From positions 17,831,375-17,895,374 of the forward strand of contig CM053801.1 in assembly GCA_028671895.1 (NCBI GenBank): DNA of 64,000 nt. Direction: 5' to 3'. The notes beneath the pieces are model-generated. The model saw only the letters and a program-made list of their open reading frames with translations. It was not told the origin of the DNA and did no database searches. Positions 22,501 to 35,749 of this stretch are shown in pieces. The stretch comes from Oenanthe sinensis (lineage: Eukaryota > Streptophyta > Magnoliopsida > Apiales > Apiaceae). A program made the position numbers and the translations under genes. Positions within the stretch are counted from its first letter, which is position 1; the number at the start of each line of letters is the position of its first letter.

Positions 22501-25500
22501 AGTTGCCTAGGCGTCCATTAGAAATTCAGCTATACATAGGCATACATAAATGTATTTACTATGTAAAATAATCTGATCAAATATAGTACTATACTACTAT
22601 TAAGATTATTTTTTATAGTTAAATTAAAAAAGTCTTGATTAATTATTTTTACTATTTAGACTTTGATACTATTAATTCATTAGAGTTCAATTGTATTGGT
22701 TAAGTTTACCATTGGGATTGTTCTATATAAACTGCAAACAAAAATTTTAAAAAGTCAAATTATAAATTAATTAATAATCAATATATATAGTTGAAGGCCT
22801 CTAATGGACGCTACGTGAACACTAAACGCCGATGCACGCACAGAATCCACAAGGCATCGCCTACCTATTTAAGATAAAGGCCCATTGGCTTCCTACTCAT
22901 AATTTATCGCCTTCCCGCCTTTACAAAGCCTTGACAACAATGAACAGCAGAAATTCCAGCAATACTTGTTTAGTTCAAAGTACAAACACAACAAACAATA
23001 ATTTGATGTTAATTAATCATTCCACTATTATGTTAATAAATCCTCTTACTATTCAAGAATATAAGACCAGAAGTGAACAGCCTAGTAGGTGTGCGAAGGA
23101 AACAATGAAAGTCTACTGATAGGTGCAACTTGCAAGCATCAAACCTGTTAAGGTCATAGGTGCAAGCCTCAAACCTCTTAAGGTCATAGGTGCATTGCAA
23201 GCTACATTTTATCTCAAAAGAACATGATAAACTATGTTTAATTCTGCTAGTGGACAGCTATGACCATCAAGATGGCATAAGAAGCATCTAGACAGAACCT
23301 TACTGGGAAAGGTTCAAGGATAATTGTTGACTCATTAAAGTGAGGCGTATAATAATTCAAAGAACTGCTAATAATTACTGTTGTGCAGCTTACACTAAAA
23401 ACAGCACTTAAGTTCATAAGGCGTTCTATTACAGGCACTCGTCTAAATCTAATATATATGTTCTGTATATTAGTAGTTCGTACCAAAAAATTGCCAACAG
23501 AGTATCCACATATCTATAGAAAAGTATGACTGCCTTTCACAGAGAAAGCTGAACCGTTTTATGTTTATTTCCCTAATTTGTGATACAAGAGAAACTTTAA
23601 GAAATAAATGCAGATTGTGTCCCTCAAGTTTGCCCTTTGTGCAAATTGTGTACCTATATTTCAGTATATAACAGAGTGTGTACCTGGAGTTTACATGTTC
23701 ATGCAGTCTGTGTACTAACACCATTTGTAATTTAGGTGAAAAGTGGGCTTTCTCGAGACGTGGATATAACCTCGTCTCAGGCCTGACTTCTCATCACTAA
23801 AGAGCACACAGCTACGCTTCTCAATGAGATTCATAGCCTCCTTTGATTTTGGTTTGGTACACATTTCTAATACTTAGGGATCAAAACCCATCACATAAGA
23901 ACTCAATTTCTCATGTATCTTTATCTTGCTGCATGAAGTATCACCCACAGCTGTTACATGTTTGTTCTGAACTCGACCAAAGGCAAGATATAATCCGTAA
24001 AACCAAAAATCTGGTAGGGAAAGACAGGTGCTAGTATAGGCTCAAAGGTCATAGTATTGGCTCATGTAGAACATAAGCAATAATTAGTAGATTAAAAATC
24101 ATTTGCTACAAATTTATATGTGTGTGTGTGAGAGAGAGAGAGAGAGAATACTACATCTACACTGTGCTATATATGAAACAGCAAGGTCATTAAAGTAGTT
24201 CCTCCAGTTTTTGATAAGAATGTACACATGAGCATCCCACAAAACCAAGCTCCATCCCCCTCTCCCTCTCCTAAACACACACACACAACGAGAGAGTAAT
24301 AACAAGGGCACCGAATGAATGTAATATAGACTTCCATCTTATAGAGATCCGCTCCAGTGTAACATGTTGGCTTTGCTATAGAATCACAACCTAGAGAGTT
24401 AAGTCAATAGTTGAGTCTGCGCTCTAACCAATAACAATGCCCAGATGTTCCTGTACCATCTCTAAAACCTCCAAGCTGTGAATAGACTCTAGCTCCCAGT
24501 CATTGATGGATATATTTCAAGTCTGCCGTTATATATACATTGTAAAACCCTTGGAACCAAATGAACTCTGATCTCCAAAAACTTACAAGGGATAAACATA
24601 TACTTAACACATCTTCCATCGCCATTGTGGGACTTTTGCTCTTGCTCGATGAAATGACATAAATCCCCCACTGTTACAAGCGGTGTAGATGACAAAGTGG
24701 CAAACTAACGGAAACACACAAAATGCCTTTTTGTCTAAACCCCAATTACACAGTTTGCTATATACTAAAATGTGGGTACACCATTCGCACAAAAGGTAAA
24801 CTTGAGGTATCACAATCTGCATCTTACTCAAAGTTTAAAATTGCCAATACGAAAATATAACATGTAAAAGAGAAGTCACATCTTTATGCTGTCAAGCACA
24901 GAAATAATAAATATAATAATAATAATAATTAATTCCACAACCCACACCAAGAAGGCTTTCATCTTAATATCTGAATAGTACTTTTACTTTATAGAGATCT
25001 TTAGGTGAAAGTCTAAAGGATATTTTCATTTGACGACACAATTCTAGATGGTGGATGAAATAAATAGAGTGACACTGAGAAAACTTTAGAACAGGCCCCA
25101 GTTTATAAATTAAATGCATCTGATATCCTTTGTTATACATGTAGTGGTATTTGAAAGACTACCTTCCTCACATTTTATAAATGATGATTTTTTTTAATCA
25201 TTAGTAGGAATTAATATCAAGCGGTACCATTTTTTAGTGGTGATTTTTTTTTTTAGATTTAACAGTAAAAGTAGTGAAGAAATTAATATTTAGCAGTACC
25301 ATTTTCAGCTGACAACCGATAACAGAGTATGAGAGACAACATAAGAACACATAACAAGTAGAAAAAATAAAGGAATATTAAGATATCTATCTTTATTATC
25401 ATGTATCCCATATAATACAACTGGAAATGCAAATTCTTGAAACTCTATATGATGCAGAACTAGAGAACATCCTCAGACATTATGTGTGAGACAAGGTAAA

Positions 25501-28089
25501 TAAGTGCTCTTTAATACCTCCACAAATTACTGCATAGCCAACACTTTTGAACCACCATGACGCTATGTGTAATACAAGGTAAATAAGTGCCTTTTGGCAC
25601 CATAATAGGAGTTAGATCCGAACTATCCAAGAGATCTCAGTTTGTGACTAAATGAGGGTAGACTGGACTGAGGCTAACCACGAGGGGTTACATCAGTTAA
25701 TCATATTAGGTAATAACTAACAATTTTATTGTACTAATGACATAACATGCCCAAAGTTTAATGTGCTCCATAGTTATTATCAAAAAAACAATTGCTGCAA
25801 GAAAGTCAATTTTTCACACTTAAAGATACATACATATATATATATAGTTGTTCTGTTAAAAAACTAGTGCATTCCAAATGATATGGACTTACAGGTATTG
25901 TAAATTTTTCAACTGGCCAAGAGGAACCAATTGACCAGATAATGCTGCATTCCCAAGATCACTGCATGATGCCATAGAAGTCGGGTTACCAAGTATTAAC
26001 ACTAACTCTACAAAATTTCTAACATCTGCAGAAAATTGTGGATGGCTAAACTATAAAAATGAACTTCTATTTGCGTTCTAGAAGAAGAGTTTCAAAATTA
26101 TAACTTCGCGGAATATATTACTATACATTCAAAACAGTTGCCAAAAGAAAGTATTTTATAATCAGCTTTTCACAAGAGACCATAAGAACACTTTCAACAA
26201 AGGACTTATTGTATTTATTTTAAGAAAGAATCTTTGTATTATTCTATTTTCTTTGGGAGCAAGGTTCTTAACTAACCATATAAAAAAAGGGATACATGTG
26301 TTACATGCTGAATAAACACTCCATTTAGATATGTAATTTTATTCTGTCTTATTTTCAGTAGAAGATGCTTATGATAAATGCTCCTTTTAGCCAAGAACTT
26401 TATTGTATTTTAACTTCAGATACAAAACATTTAAGAAGCAACACTGCTCGTTCCAATTAACTTGTTATCGGTTGTTAATACGTTAGTAGGGGAAGTGACC
26501 TACACTCTTATAACACTGTTTTCATTGTTGCATGTAACATGAAACCATGTGCAAGGGTTTACAAGCGTTGGATCCCAGCTCTGCAGGACATTGTTAGGAT
26601 CTTGCAAGCTAGTTCGTAAGTTGTGTAATGCATCACCTGTCAAGGATAGTGCAACCATTGGTTACTGGTTATAAAAAAGATATAACATAAACAGAGGGTT
26701 TATATTTTGCAGTTCACAGCCAATAGTATAATCCAAGGACAACCTGTGAATATTACAGTATCCATCAGATAACTAACTTTGCTGATTAAATGAGGGGGTA
26801 ACTGCCATCACAGAAATGTGGGTGCATTTACATGGAAACCAATAAAATTAGTTCCATGAAGCATCAATGTGATACATTCTATAAGAAAGGGATTAAATCA
26901 GTTGATAAGCACGTTCTCATTGTTAGGTTGATGGGGGTTGAATAAAACATGTAGATTATTTGATTAAAATTAATAACAAAAATTACAGGCAGAGAAGAAG
27001 TTCACCTGTATTCTAGCAATTTAGCAAATTGAGGCCATAAAGGGAACGGGAAAAAAGGGCAGCTTTCTGTTTGAGTGTTTGCCATTAAAAAACAGAGCAT
27101 AATTCCTAAAATGCACCCACAAAACAAGAGACCATAGATATCATATTAAACAATCCTATCTTCCAAAAATTGCAGAAAGGAAAGGCAATGTAAAAATTTA
27201 AGCATTGGGCTCAATTCCGATCTTTGGAAAGAAGAACATACGCATCCAAATCTTAATGTCATATGTGTAATCCTTAATTATAGACATGACAAATCCGAGA
27301 GATACAAGAGAATGTTTTTCTACACATCTTTCTTAATATACCATCACGTGCATACTACATACTTGTGTCAGATTCACTAATAGCAACTATGAATAAGAAA
27401 AACACAAGTAAATTTTTTTCTTCAAAACTGTGTAATCAACACTCTATGTACTTGTTACCTGCATAGTCAAACATGCTACATACTTGTGTCAAGTGCTCAT
27501 CTAATATGCACATTGTTTAAAGCTTCACAAGTATCTCCTTAAGAAATTACTCCAGAAGAATAAGACATCCTAACAATTAATCAAGATCCTACATCCTATA
27601 ATTCAAACTTATAAGGTAAGTTGCTTCCTTCATCTACACATGTAATCTCTCTTCGTACAACCCTGAGCAACTCAAACTCATCAAGTAATGTGGGATAAAT
27701 GAACTACCCTTGTCACTATCCCGTGTCCTTACAAAAACCCGATTCCCCTTATTCTACCATAGAAAATCAAACACAAAAAGGAAAAAAAATCCTAATTTAT
27801 ATCATCATAAGCTCAAAACATTTCCAGCAAAAAGAACAATTTTGTAGTCCTTCTCACTAGGTCACCATCACCATCACCAAACACAAACAAAATTAACTAC
27901 AACATCTCAAAGATTCCTCATTTAAATCACAAACACAACATTAATTACCATCCAAACAAGTCCCAACTAAACCAAATCTATAAACAACATTCAATTCAAC
28001 GAGAAGCATAAACTACCTTCCATATTAGCAGAAACCATGAGCACATGATGAACCACCAAGATTAACCACACCAAGATCTCTCTCGCCAT
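19559..28089 (-). CDS. SERK: Somatic embryogenesis receptor-like kinase (SERK1/2-type)
   Basis: SERKs are plasma-membrane LRR-II kinases acting as shape-complementary co-receptors for brassinosteroid, flagellin and developmental peptide receptors. Eleven exons, the canonical SERK number, join to 617 residues: 28017-28089, 26504-26636, 25893-25961, 22133-22276, 21968-22039, 21821-21892, 21612-21724, 21360-21491, 20947-21282, 20069-20463, 19559-19873. Order: signal peptide (1-24), N-cap with NPCTWFHVTC (to about 69), five LRRs (70-188), the SERK-defining Pro-rich SPP hinge (GSPPFSPPPPFIPP, about 200-222), one transmembrane helix (about 232-253), kinase with Lys322, HRD 419-421 and DFG 439-441 (an RD kinase), and the SERK1/2 C-terminal LSGPR. 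All active-site residues are present. Two small in-frame deletions relative to the remembered consensus lie in LRR1 and just before the Gly loop. The intron after exon 3 (3.6 kb) carries transposon-like repeats. Confidence 0.95.
22441..22934. mobile_element. Non-autonomous TIR element in a SERK intron
   Basis: The left end tcaaggtgtaaaggcgagcc and the reverse complement of the right end (tcaaggctttgtaaaggcgg) match with small gaps. A ggcatcrcctacct-type subterminal block also occurs near both ends. The 490-bp interior is AT-rich and non-coding. Flanks (atacatg / caacaatg) do not give a clean target duplication, so the superfamily is open, hAT-like at best. Confidence 0.6.
23588..24838. mobile_element. 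Element or repeat pair with long inverted arms in a SERK intron
   Basis: Position 23592-23725 and the reverse complement of about 24700-24836 align over about 130 bp. Shared blocks include atgcagattgtg, cctcaagttt.cc.tttgtgc, gtgtacc, a.tttyagtatata and the tgtgta run. About 970 bp of non-coding DNA lies between them. Long arms suggest a MULE-like or foldback element, or two inverted insertions. No transposase is present. The arms resemble those of the CPR5 intron element. Confidence 0.6.
24116..24147. repeat. TG/AG compound microsatellite
   Basis: A (tg)n run passes directly into (ag)n within the SERK third intron. It has no other apparent role. Confidence 0.85.
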
Positions 28090-28625
28090 TACTATGCTTC
28101 CTTCATCAATATCAATCACAAACCCTAGTTACACCTATACATACAATACACACAAAAAAACAACCAAATGCAGGCTAAAATCAGCTCACACAACACAAAC
28201 ATATACATACAAATACATGTATCTATAAATCTGAACCTGTGAGAAGAAGATCTCTAGAAGATTAAAGAGTAGAGTACATTCCGCACAACTGTTCACACTT
28301 TAATCTTGCTTTTCTCTCTGGTTTATGTTTTCTCTTTCTCTCTCTAAAAAGATTGAAATTTTTCACACAGTAGAAGTGTAATTATGTGTGTGTGTGTGTG
28401 AGTATAAAATTATAGATACAATAGAAACAAGTGTGAGCTGAGCTAGTAGTAGGCTATGGTAGTACTCTCTCTTACTTTATGCACTTCTCTCTACATTTTG
28501 TGTTTGTGTAGAGAGAGAGTAACAAGGTGGTGTTGAGCTATTACGTTTTGCAACTTGGACCGTTTTGGATTTTTGGTTTAGGGTACGACGTCGTTTGGGG
28601 AATGTGATGTTTGAGTGAGGGTGAT

Positions 28626-29269
28626 TAGGCTGTCAAATGGATTGGGTTCGGATGGATAAGGCATAATTCATATCCTAATTTATTTATTTATTTTGGATTC
28701 GGATCGGATTATGATCGGATTTTTCAGAGCCCGGTCCAAATCCGGATCCATTAGAATCTCGTATTTTTTGGTCGGAGCTCCAATCCATTAATGTTTAAAA
28801 AAACTTCAACAAATTTATGAACTTTTTAACAAATGTTGAAAATATAAACACGTATAACCATTAACAAATAGTTTCAGAATGATATTTTTACATTCATTGC
28901 AAAATTTTGAACTCTAAAATATAAATTTTAAACATCAAAATTCTCAAATAAATCTCATAACAATACATAGAAACTCTGAAAAAATCTATCTGAATGGAAT
29001 ACAGCTACGACGAAACTTGTCATATTCAATAAGCAACAAATCCAAAAGTGACACTAGCATACAACTCTCTGTATAAGTTGATTAAAGACATATGTATTAT
29101 ATATATATATATATAAATAGTCGGATCGGGTTGTTAATGAATCAGGTCTTATTAAATCCATATCCAATCTTTTTTTAATCGAATTTTTCTCGGATTGAAT
29201 TTTTTTTAAACTGATCTATATCCGGTCTATTAACTCTCGGATCGGATCTCCGCTTCATTGACATGCCTA
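28626..29269. mobile_element. hAT-like MITE, 644 bp
   Basis: The ends are taggctgtcaaatg on the left and cattgacatgccta on the right, imperfect inverted repeats. Subterminal segments rich in ggatcgga and its complement appear on both sides. Flanks gggtgat and atgtgat are a near match for an 8-bp duplication. The centre contains a short (ta)n tract. It is non-coding. Confidence 0.65.
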
Positions 29270-31345
29270 AATGTGATGTCAGCATTATCGGTTTACATGT
29301 TTTCTTGTTATTTTGTTAATTTTGGAAATGTTTTGTATATGTGAATGTAGAAGCATTCTCAAAGAGGCCGTTGCATGCACTCTTATCTGGTCTAATCACA
29401 AAAACGGTTTATAGATTGAACTTGGCAAATACAGAAATACTAATGCATAATTGCATATTATGAACCATCAAATCTTAAAAATCGGAAATAGGCAACAACA
29501 AAAAAAAGGACGCTAAGATTTTTCATCGGATAGCATTTACAATTTAACGAAAATTTGTAACGCGATTTATTGTTCCCTTGCCACTTATAAATGTAAATAT
29601 ATTTTAAAATTTCAATAATATTGTTTCAAAAAAAAGATTTCATTTGTTTTGTTACCTTTACTCGAACAATTATTTTCACATTCTAATTTGATATTTAAAT
29701 ATGTAAAACTTTTAGTTTAATATATAAAATAACATATTATTATTATATAAATTTTTTAAGTTTATGAAATATTCAATTTATTATATTTAGGCCCGTATAT
29801 ATACTTTAATTTTACGTTTGATATAGGTTCAGTATTTGGCCTAATTTAAAAAAACAATTGAGATATAACCCGATTATCATGCATGATATTAGATTCTAAC
29901 TTATTAAGTTGCTGAATGTAAGAGCATCTGTAAGAGAGAAGAGCTAAAATTGTTAAATAAAACACGATTATCTAAAAGTTTTGAAACGAAACCCGTAAGG
30001 ATTTATATGGTCTTAGGTATAATCATTAGATATATTAAAAATATTATTTTATGATTATTTTTAAATATACAATTAAAATAAACTTAATTAATTTTATTCA
30101 ATACAAGTTTTTTTATTCAATACAAGTTAAAATAAAATATATTTAATGATATTATTATAATATTTTTATATTTATGTAAATATTTTAAAGTAAATACTAT
30201 AAAACAAAAATAATAATTATTACAATTGAAAATATAATAACATATTTAAACATGGTAAAAATAAATTAACAAACATTAATTACATATATTGTAAAACATA
30301 TTTTATTATATTATAATATTATATTTTTTATAAATTTATTTAACAATAAAATAAAATTTTGCACTTAATATTACATAAAATTAATAATTTATATATAAAA
30401 ACAGTACATTGATACATATAATAATAATGAATATATATTTTTGTATATTATAATATTATATATTTAATAAGTGACTTGTATAATTTAAATTAACTTAGTA
30501 AAAAATGAATAAAAATAGTATGTTATATGTAATAAATAAATAATAAAAATTAAAATAGGGCTTAGACTAAGATTATGGTTAGGGTTAGAAGATATTTTGA
30601 GTGGGTGTTGACGTGGATTGATTTAGATGATGGAAATAGACTCTACAGATATAAAATTATACCTAACAAGAGCATCTGTTAGAGTGAGTAATATTTTACC
30701 AATTAGTTATAATATATTGTCACGCAGATATTATATCTAACATGAGTTCAGCATGGATATGCTCCGAGGACACAAAAACTCATGAGATTATTTATAACGA
30801 CAGAGCTTTGAAGGTGAAAACATGAATATATCCGATTCATACGTTTTTCTGATGGGTGTCTATGGGCACACATTAATAACTTATGTGTCAAATTTTAATT
30901 GGTATTATAGTCATTAATAATGATGAACTCTTGTATGCACAAAAATCATCACCAATAAAAATGAACCAACTCAACAAAAGTGCTAAAAAGTTAGTGATTA
31001 ATATGTGTCGCACACACTAGAAAGACCATATCCTATATTACCAAAAAAAAAATCTAAGATTATTTAAATAAAGAATTTTAATTTAATGCAAAAGGTGGAG
31101 TGTTATTTATGAATTATGAGTTGTTGCATTTAAATTAATATATTTTAATTTTAGATATGATATAAATTTAAAAGTTAAATAACATCGAAAATTGATCAAG
31201 TTATAACCATTCTACTCTCCTTTCCTAATTAATACTATGTATCCCATACCCCTCCAACATAATATAATATGGGAGAATTAATGTCCCTAGTTGATAGATA
31301 GTGTTCATTCGTGAGTGATCATTGCTACTTTGTTGGAGTATTTGA

Positions 31346-31515
31346 TAGGATTTTGTTAGAGGGAGAACTTTAAATGGAATAATAAGTGCAGAACATATAT
31401 ATCATGCATTATATTCTGTAATATATTATAAAGAGAATATAATGTAGGACATATACGGTCTTCAATTAGTACTTCATTTATGTTTTTTCATAGAATTTTG
31501 ACCTATATATGTATT
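31346..31515. mobile_element. Foldback MITE, copy 2
   Basis: The segments ggagaactttaaatggaat near 31363 and acttcatttatgttttttca near 31472 are inverted partners. The order gcagaacatata ... aatgtaggacatatacggtc ... catagaattttgacctatat follows that of the element at 1376-1566, so both are copies of one family about 30 kb apart. Confidence 0.6.
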
Positions 31516-31860
31516 CTTTAATTAATTCTTCATCTTCAAAAATTATATATACAGTACTCTAAATTTTTAATAATTTGAAAATATATATTTAACAATTACA
31601 TAATATTTAATATATTATAATTTTTAATAATTTTAAAATACTTGATAAGTCCCGGTTCCCTCAGGGTGGACTTCCTTCTCTAGGCCGGGCTGGAGCTAGG
31701 TTGAGCTGACTCTAAGAAGTGTATGGGCTGGATTCGGGTGTATTTGCAATGGAATGTCCAGTGTAGATTGGATCTCCGGGGACACTTGCGGTGCGAGAGT
31801 AAGTTTTCGACCAAGATTCTAGAGAGAAGGGAGAACTTACTATATGGTTGAGTATGTGTA

Positions 31861-32246
31861 GGGCTGTAATTCGAGTCGGGCTGCTCGCGAGAAACTCGAG
31901 CTCGAACTCGTTTAACGAGGCTCGACTCGAGCTCGTTTATTTAAACGACTCGAGTCGAGTATGTGCTGAGCTCGACTCAGATTGACTCAAACTCGTTAAT
32001 AAATAAGAATAAATTATTATTAGAAATATTTTTAAAATTAATATATTATAAATTAATTTAAATTTGTTTATATTTTTATATTTTTTAATTGGTGGGCTCG
32101 CGAGTGAACTCGGCTCGGCTCGTTTAAACTCGGTTTGACTAGCTCGCGAGTAGACTCGACTCGTTTATTAAACGAGCCGAGTTCAGTCAACGGTTTGAAC
32201 CCGTTTAAGATAATTGAGCGGCTCGGCTCGACTCGAATTACAGTTC
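31861..32246. mobile_element. MITE with ggctgtaattcgagt termini
   Basis: The left end gggctgtaattcgagtcg is mirrored by cgactcgaattacagttct on the right. Subterminal regions are crowded with ctcgag/gagctc-type words (gctcgcgag, ctcgactcg) in both orientations, a pattern typical of hAT-derived MITEs in eudicots. There is no coding capacity. Confidence 0.7.
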
Positions 32247-32644
32247 TTAGGCTGTGTTCACTCCACTTGAATGGAATGAAGGGATAATGAAAAGAAATTT
32301 ATATTCTTATTTGAGTGAGATTATGAAAAATGTTTATAATTTTCATTCTTTCTTTCATTCCATTCCAAATTATTTATACCAAAATTCTAACATTTTTTGT
32401 ATCGGAAGTGCATGATTATTTATAGAGTACGGGGCACATGTCTGACATATGTGCACGGGGAATGATTCGGATGGGACTGATAGTCCTCGGTATGGAGATA
32501 GGTATTGGGCTTTTTATTTGAGTTTGGGCTGGGCCTGTCAGGACTAAATAGGCCGAACCTATCAATACTCATCTCAAATTCAACATAGAAGAGTTACCTA
32601 TAAATTTGTTAACCGTATAGTTTGAGATATCTAATCTTACTGTA

Positions 32645-32841
32645 GGGGTGTTTGACTTAGCTTATAAGTAATAAGTTATTTTTTTAAAAAAAAAATATTT
32701 TCAATTTTTTTTTAAAATTAATATTTATTTTAGAAATTTAAGACCAAATCTTATTTACAAATTTGAAAATAAGTTACTTATTTTCAGAAAAAATACATAT
32801 ATACCAACTTTTTCAGCTTATAAGTTGCGCCAAACGGGGCC
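32645..32841. mobile_element. hAT-like MITE, about 197 bp
   Basis: The left end ggggtgtttgacttagctta and the right end ttgcgccaaacggggcc (reverse complement ggccccgtttggcgcaa) are imperfect inverted repeats. Both are followed inward by cttataagt. This is the familiar plant MITE type with gtttggc near its ends. Confidence 0.65.
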
Positions 32842-33076
32842 TATATATATACACTTACAAGCTTATAATCCGTCTTTTCGCATGAGATAACTAATATTTA
32901 ATTAAATTGATTTTTTATTTATATTTTTATTGATATTTAATATAAAATTTTATAATATTAAGAATTAATATTAATATTATATATTCTCTTATTTTATATA
33001 GATTTATTCTTTTTTTAACAAATTATATAAATTTATTCTATTTAATATAAATATGTTATAATTTGGGCATGTGATA

Positions 33077-33494
33077 TATAACAACCCAAGCCCATAACTG
33101 AATGCATATCAGGCCCAACAACCCACCACAGGTCAGCCCATAAAAAACTAGCAATTTTAGGTATACATTAATTATTGACTTATCCTTATAAAGGGCTCAA
33201 ATACACTTTATCTATTCGATGTGGGATGTTACAAACACCCCACCTTATTGGGTCGACGTCCTCGTCGAGCCCATGGACAAACTTACGGAACCCGGACAGT
33301 GCCTTAGCACTTCCGACCGTGCAAAGCTCTGATATCATTTATAACAACCCAAGCCCATAACTGAATGCATATCAGGCCCAACAACCCACCACAGGTCAAC
33401 CCATAAAAAGCTAGCAATTTTAGGTATACATTAATTATTGACTTGTCCTTATAAATGGCTCATACACTTTATCTATTCGATGTGGGATGTTACA
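33077..33494 (-). mobile_element. TRIM (terminal-repeat retrotransposon in miniature)
   Basis: Two direct repeats, 33077-33233 (157 bp) and 33340-33494 (155 bp), are nearly identical and surround only 106 bp. On the minus strand each begins tgtaacatcccacatcg. Just inside the 5' LTR (33327-33338, minus) is tgatatcagagc, one base from the common initiator-Met-tRNA primer site tggtatcagagc. A purine-rich aaggtggggtg lies beside the other LTR (33235-33246). The pentamer tgata flanks both ends (33072-33076 and 33495-33499), a 5-bp target duplication. There is no gag or pol. Confidence 0.93.

Positions 33495-33496
<2 letters not shown>

Positions 33497-33535
<39 letters not shown>
33497..33535. repeat. 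(AT)n microsatellite
   Basis: An uninterrupted ta/at dinucleotide run abuts the right target duplication of the TRIM element. Confidence 0.95.
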
Positions 33536-33539
<4 letters not shown>

Positions 33540-34723
33540 AGACCCGTAATATAATAAATAAAATTATTTCTAATACATGTATATATTTTAGGCTTGTGGC
33601 CCAGTACCGACCGATCAAAACTTTTAATATTTCGGCTATAATAATATAATATAAATTTATATTTTATTGCTTCAAACGTTACACTCCTTTCAGTCAAAAA
33701 TTGATTCTATTATGTTCGATTTCAATACTATTTTTTCACTTAGTAAATTTTAAATTCCCGATTATATATGTAGACCCATATTAACCTCTTTTTATTATCA
33801 ACGTATTAATTTATAATCAATAAAGAGAATTATAAATATATTTATGAATAATTAAATATATAAATATTATAAAAAATAGTTTGCCTCGTGAAACTATACC
33901 TCGTGAAATTTATAAAACAATATGCTAAAATTATACTCTACCTTGGAAGGATATAAGACCTTTGTTATATTATAATAACTGAAACGATGCATTTTACGAA
34001 AACTGAATTAATGGAATTTGGATTGCCCATCTTTGCGATGGTTAAAGCAAAAGAATAGTTTTGCAGCCTTGCGGGGGATGTTTTCACGTTGTTCATCTCA
34101 TTTTCTATCAAGTTTCGTATGATAAAATTCGTGTGTGTAAAATAAAATAAGAAAAAATATAAATGGCAATGACAAATATACGGAAACAAGTTAATTCGGG
34201 TTTCGTAATTGGAAAAAAAAGGTAAAAGGGGTCTAGCTTTTTCAACGGAATAAAAAACGGCTTTTATCAAAGCAAGCGTGCGTGCAATCTCATGTGACAG
34301 CCACACATGCTACTCTAGTATTTGCATTTACCCTTAGTTTCTTTCCAGTCACATGTTAAGTTCAACTCTTTTCAATATTTTAAGCTTCATTTTCCTCTTA
34401 ATCTTCGGCTTTTCTAGGAACAGCTGGTGGCAGCAACCGAAAATATGATCTTTTCTTTTCGTGCACCTCTGTTTTAAATCTTTAAACTAACATATAAAAT
34501 TTTAGTCTAATATATAAAATAAAATATTATTATTAATTATATTATAATATGAATTTATTATTTGACCTGATTTTTAAAAAAGTTCGAAATTTGTTACATT
34601 TAAACTTTTTAATATATGATTTTAGTTTGCTTTCTTTATATTTTACATAAATTCGCAACAGAAAAATTGTATGATTATGTCTCAGGTTGTATTGTGTACT
34701 ACTTTAAACATTTAAAAAAATTT

Positions 34724-35153
34724 AGGAGTAGTTTGTTTTAACTTATTTTAAATCAGATATGAGTTTCGTCCATTCCAAACTCATATAATGTTTGATTGAG
34801 AAAAAATATGTTTTGAAATTCATATCTCAATCTTACAAGATATGAGTTTTTGATACCCAATAGGGAGGTGGGTGTGAGGAAGGAGTATGAGAATCATATT
34901 ATTTTAATATTTTCATATTTATTTAAGCAATTAAATGTAAATATTTAATATGAATAAATCAATGATATAAAAATATATTTAATTAATTAATATTTTAAAT
35001 TAATTATAATTGATAACTCAAAATTTATTAAATCAAATATATTCATTCCAACACTCAACGAAACACATGATATCAGAAATGACACTTCAAACCCATAACT
35101 TTTTAACCCGATTCCTGATTTCAACTTTATACCACTCCGCAAATCAAATGACC
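34724..35153. mobile_element. MITE, family X copy 1
   Basis: This shares a left segment (gagtttcgtccattccaaa ctcat) and a right segment (aaacacatgatatcagaaatgacacttca ... cccgattcctgattt) with the element at 36278-36718. The ends are gtagtttgtttt and the reverse complement of caaatcaaatgac. It is AT-rich and non-coding. Confidence 0.6.
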
Positions 35154-35749
35154 TCATGATCTATTTTTAATATTTGAAAAGTTGAACAATCTGAACGAGG
35201 CAAAGGCGTATAATTTTTTATTTTAACAATTTTTTCCTATAAAGTTGAATATATATGCATTGTCTCTCACATATCAAATCAAATCAAATGCTAAAATTGT
35301 GACTTATAACTTATGATTTAAGATGATTTAAAGTGATAACCTGAGAGTTTAAAATATATGTTTGAGTAATTTTGTATTATGAGTTTTTAAAAATATAATA
35401 ATAAAAATAAAAATGACTTATGAATAATTTATAAGATATGAATAACTTTTATTAAAATATAAAAAAATATGTCACTGAAAAAATTACTTAATATTTATTT
35501 TTAATTTTAAGTCAGTTTCTAATTTATTTCTGACTTTAAGTCAATTTCTAACTTACTACACAAATATACATTTTTCGGCTTAGAATCAGAATCAGCTGCA
35601 AACTGTGTTTGACCGCGTTAGTATTCAAACCAAAGAAAGTAATGTAGATACAACAACATTATTAGCAAAGTGGAATAAATCATGATTACCCGGAGTGAGA
35701 GGTCATTCCACTTGCATCATTTGCGATGCCTGTTCCAACCCTTTTCAGC

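Noticed and set aside
30550..30600. Telomere-like interstitial repeat
   Set aside because: Only isolated gttagggtta words occur, with no tandem array.
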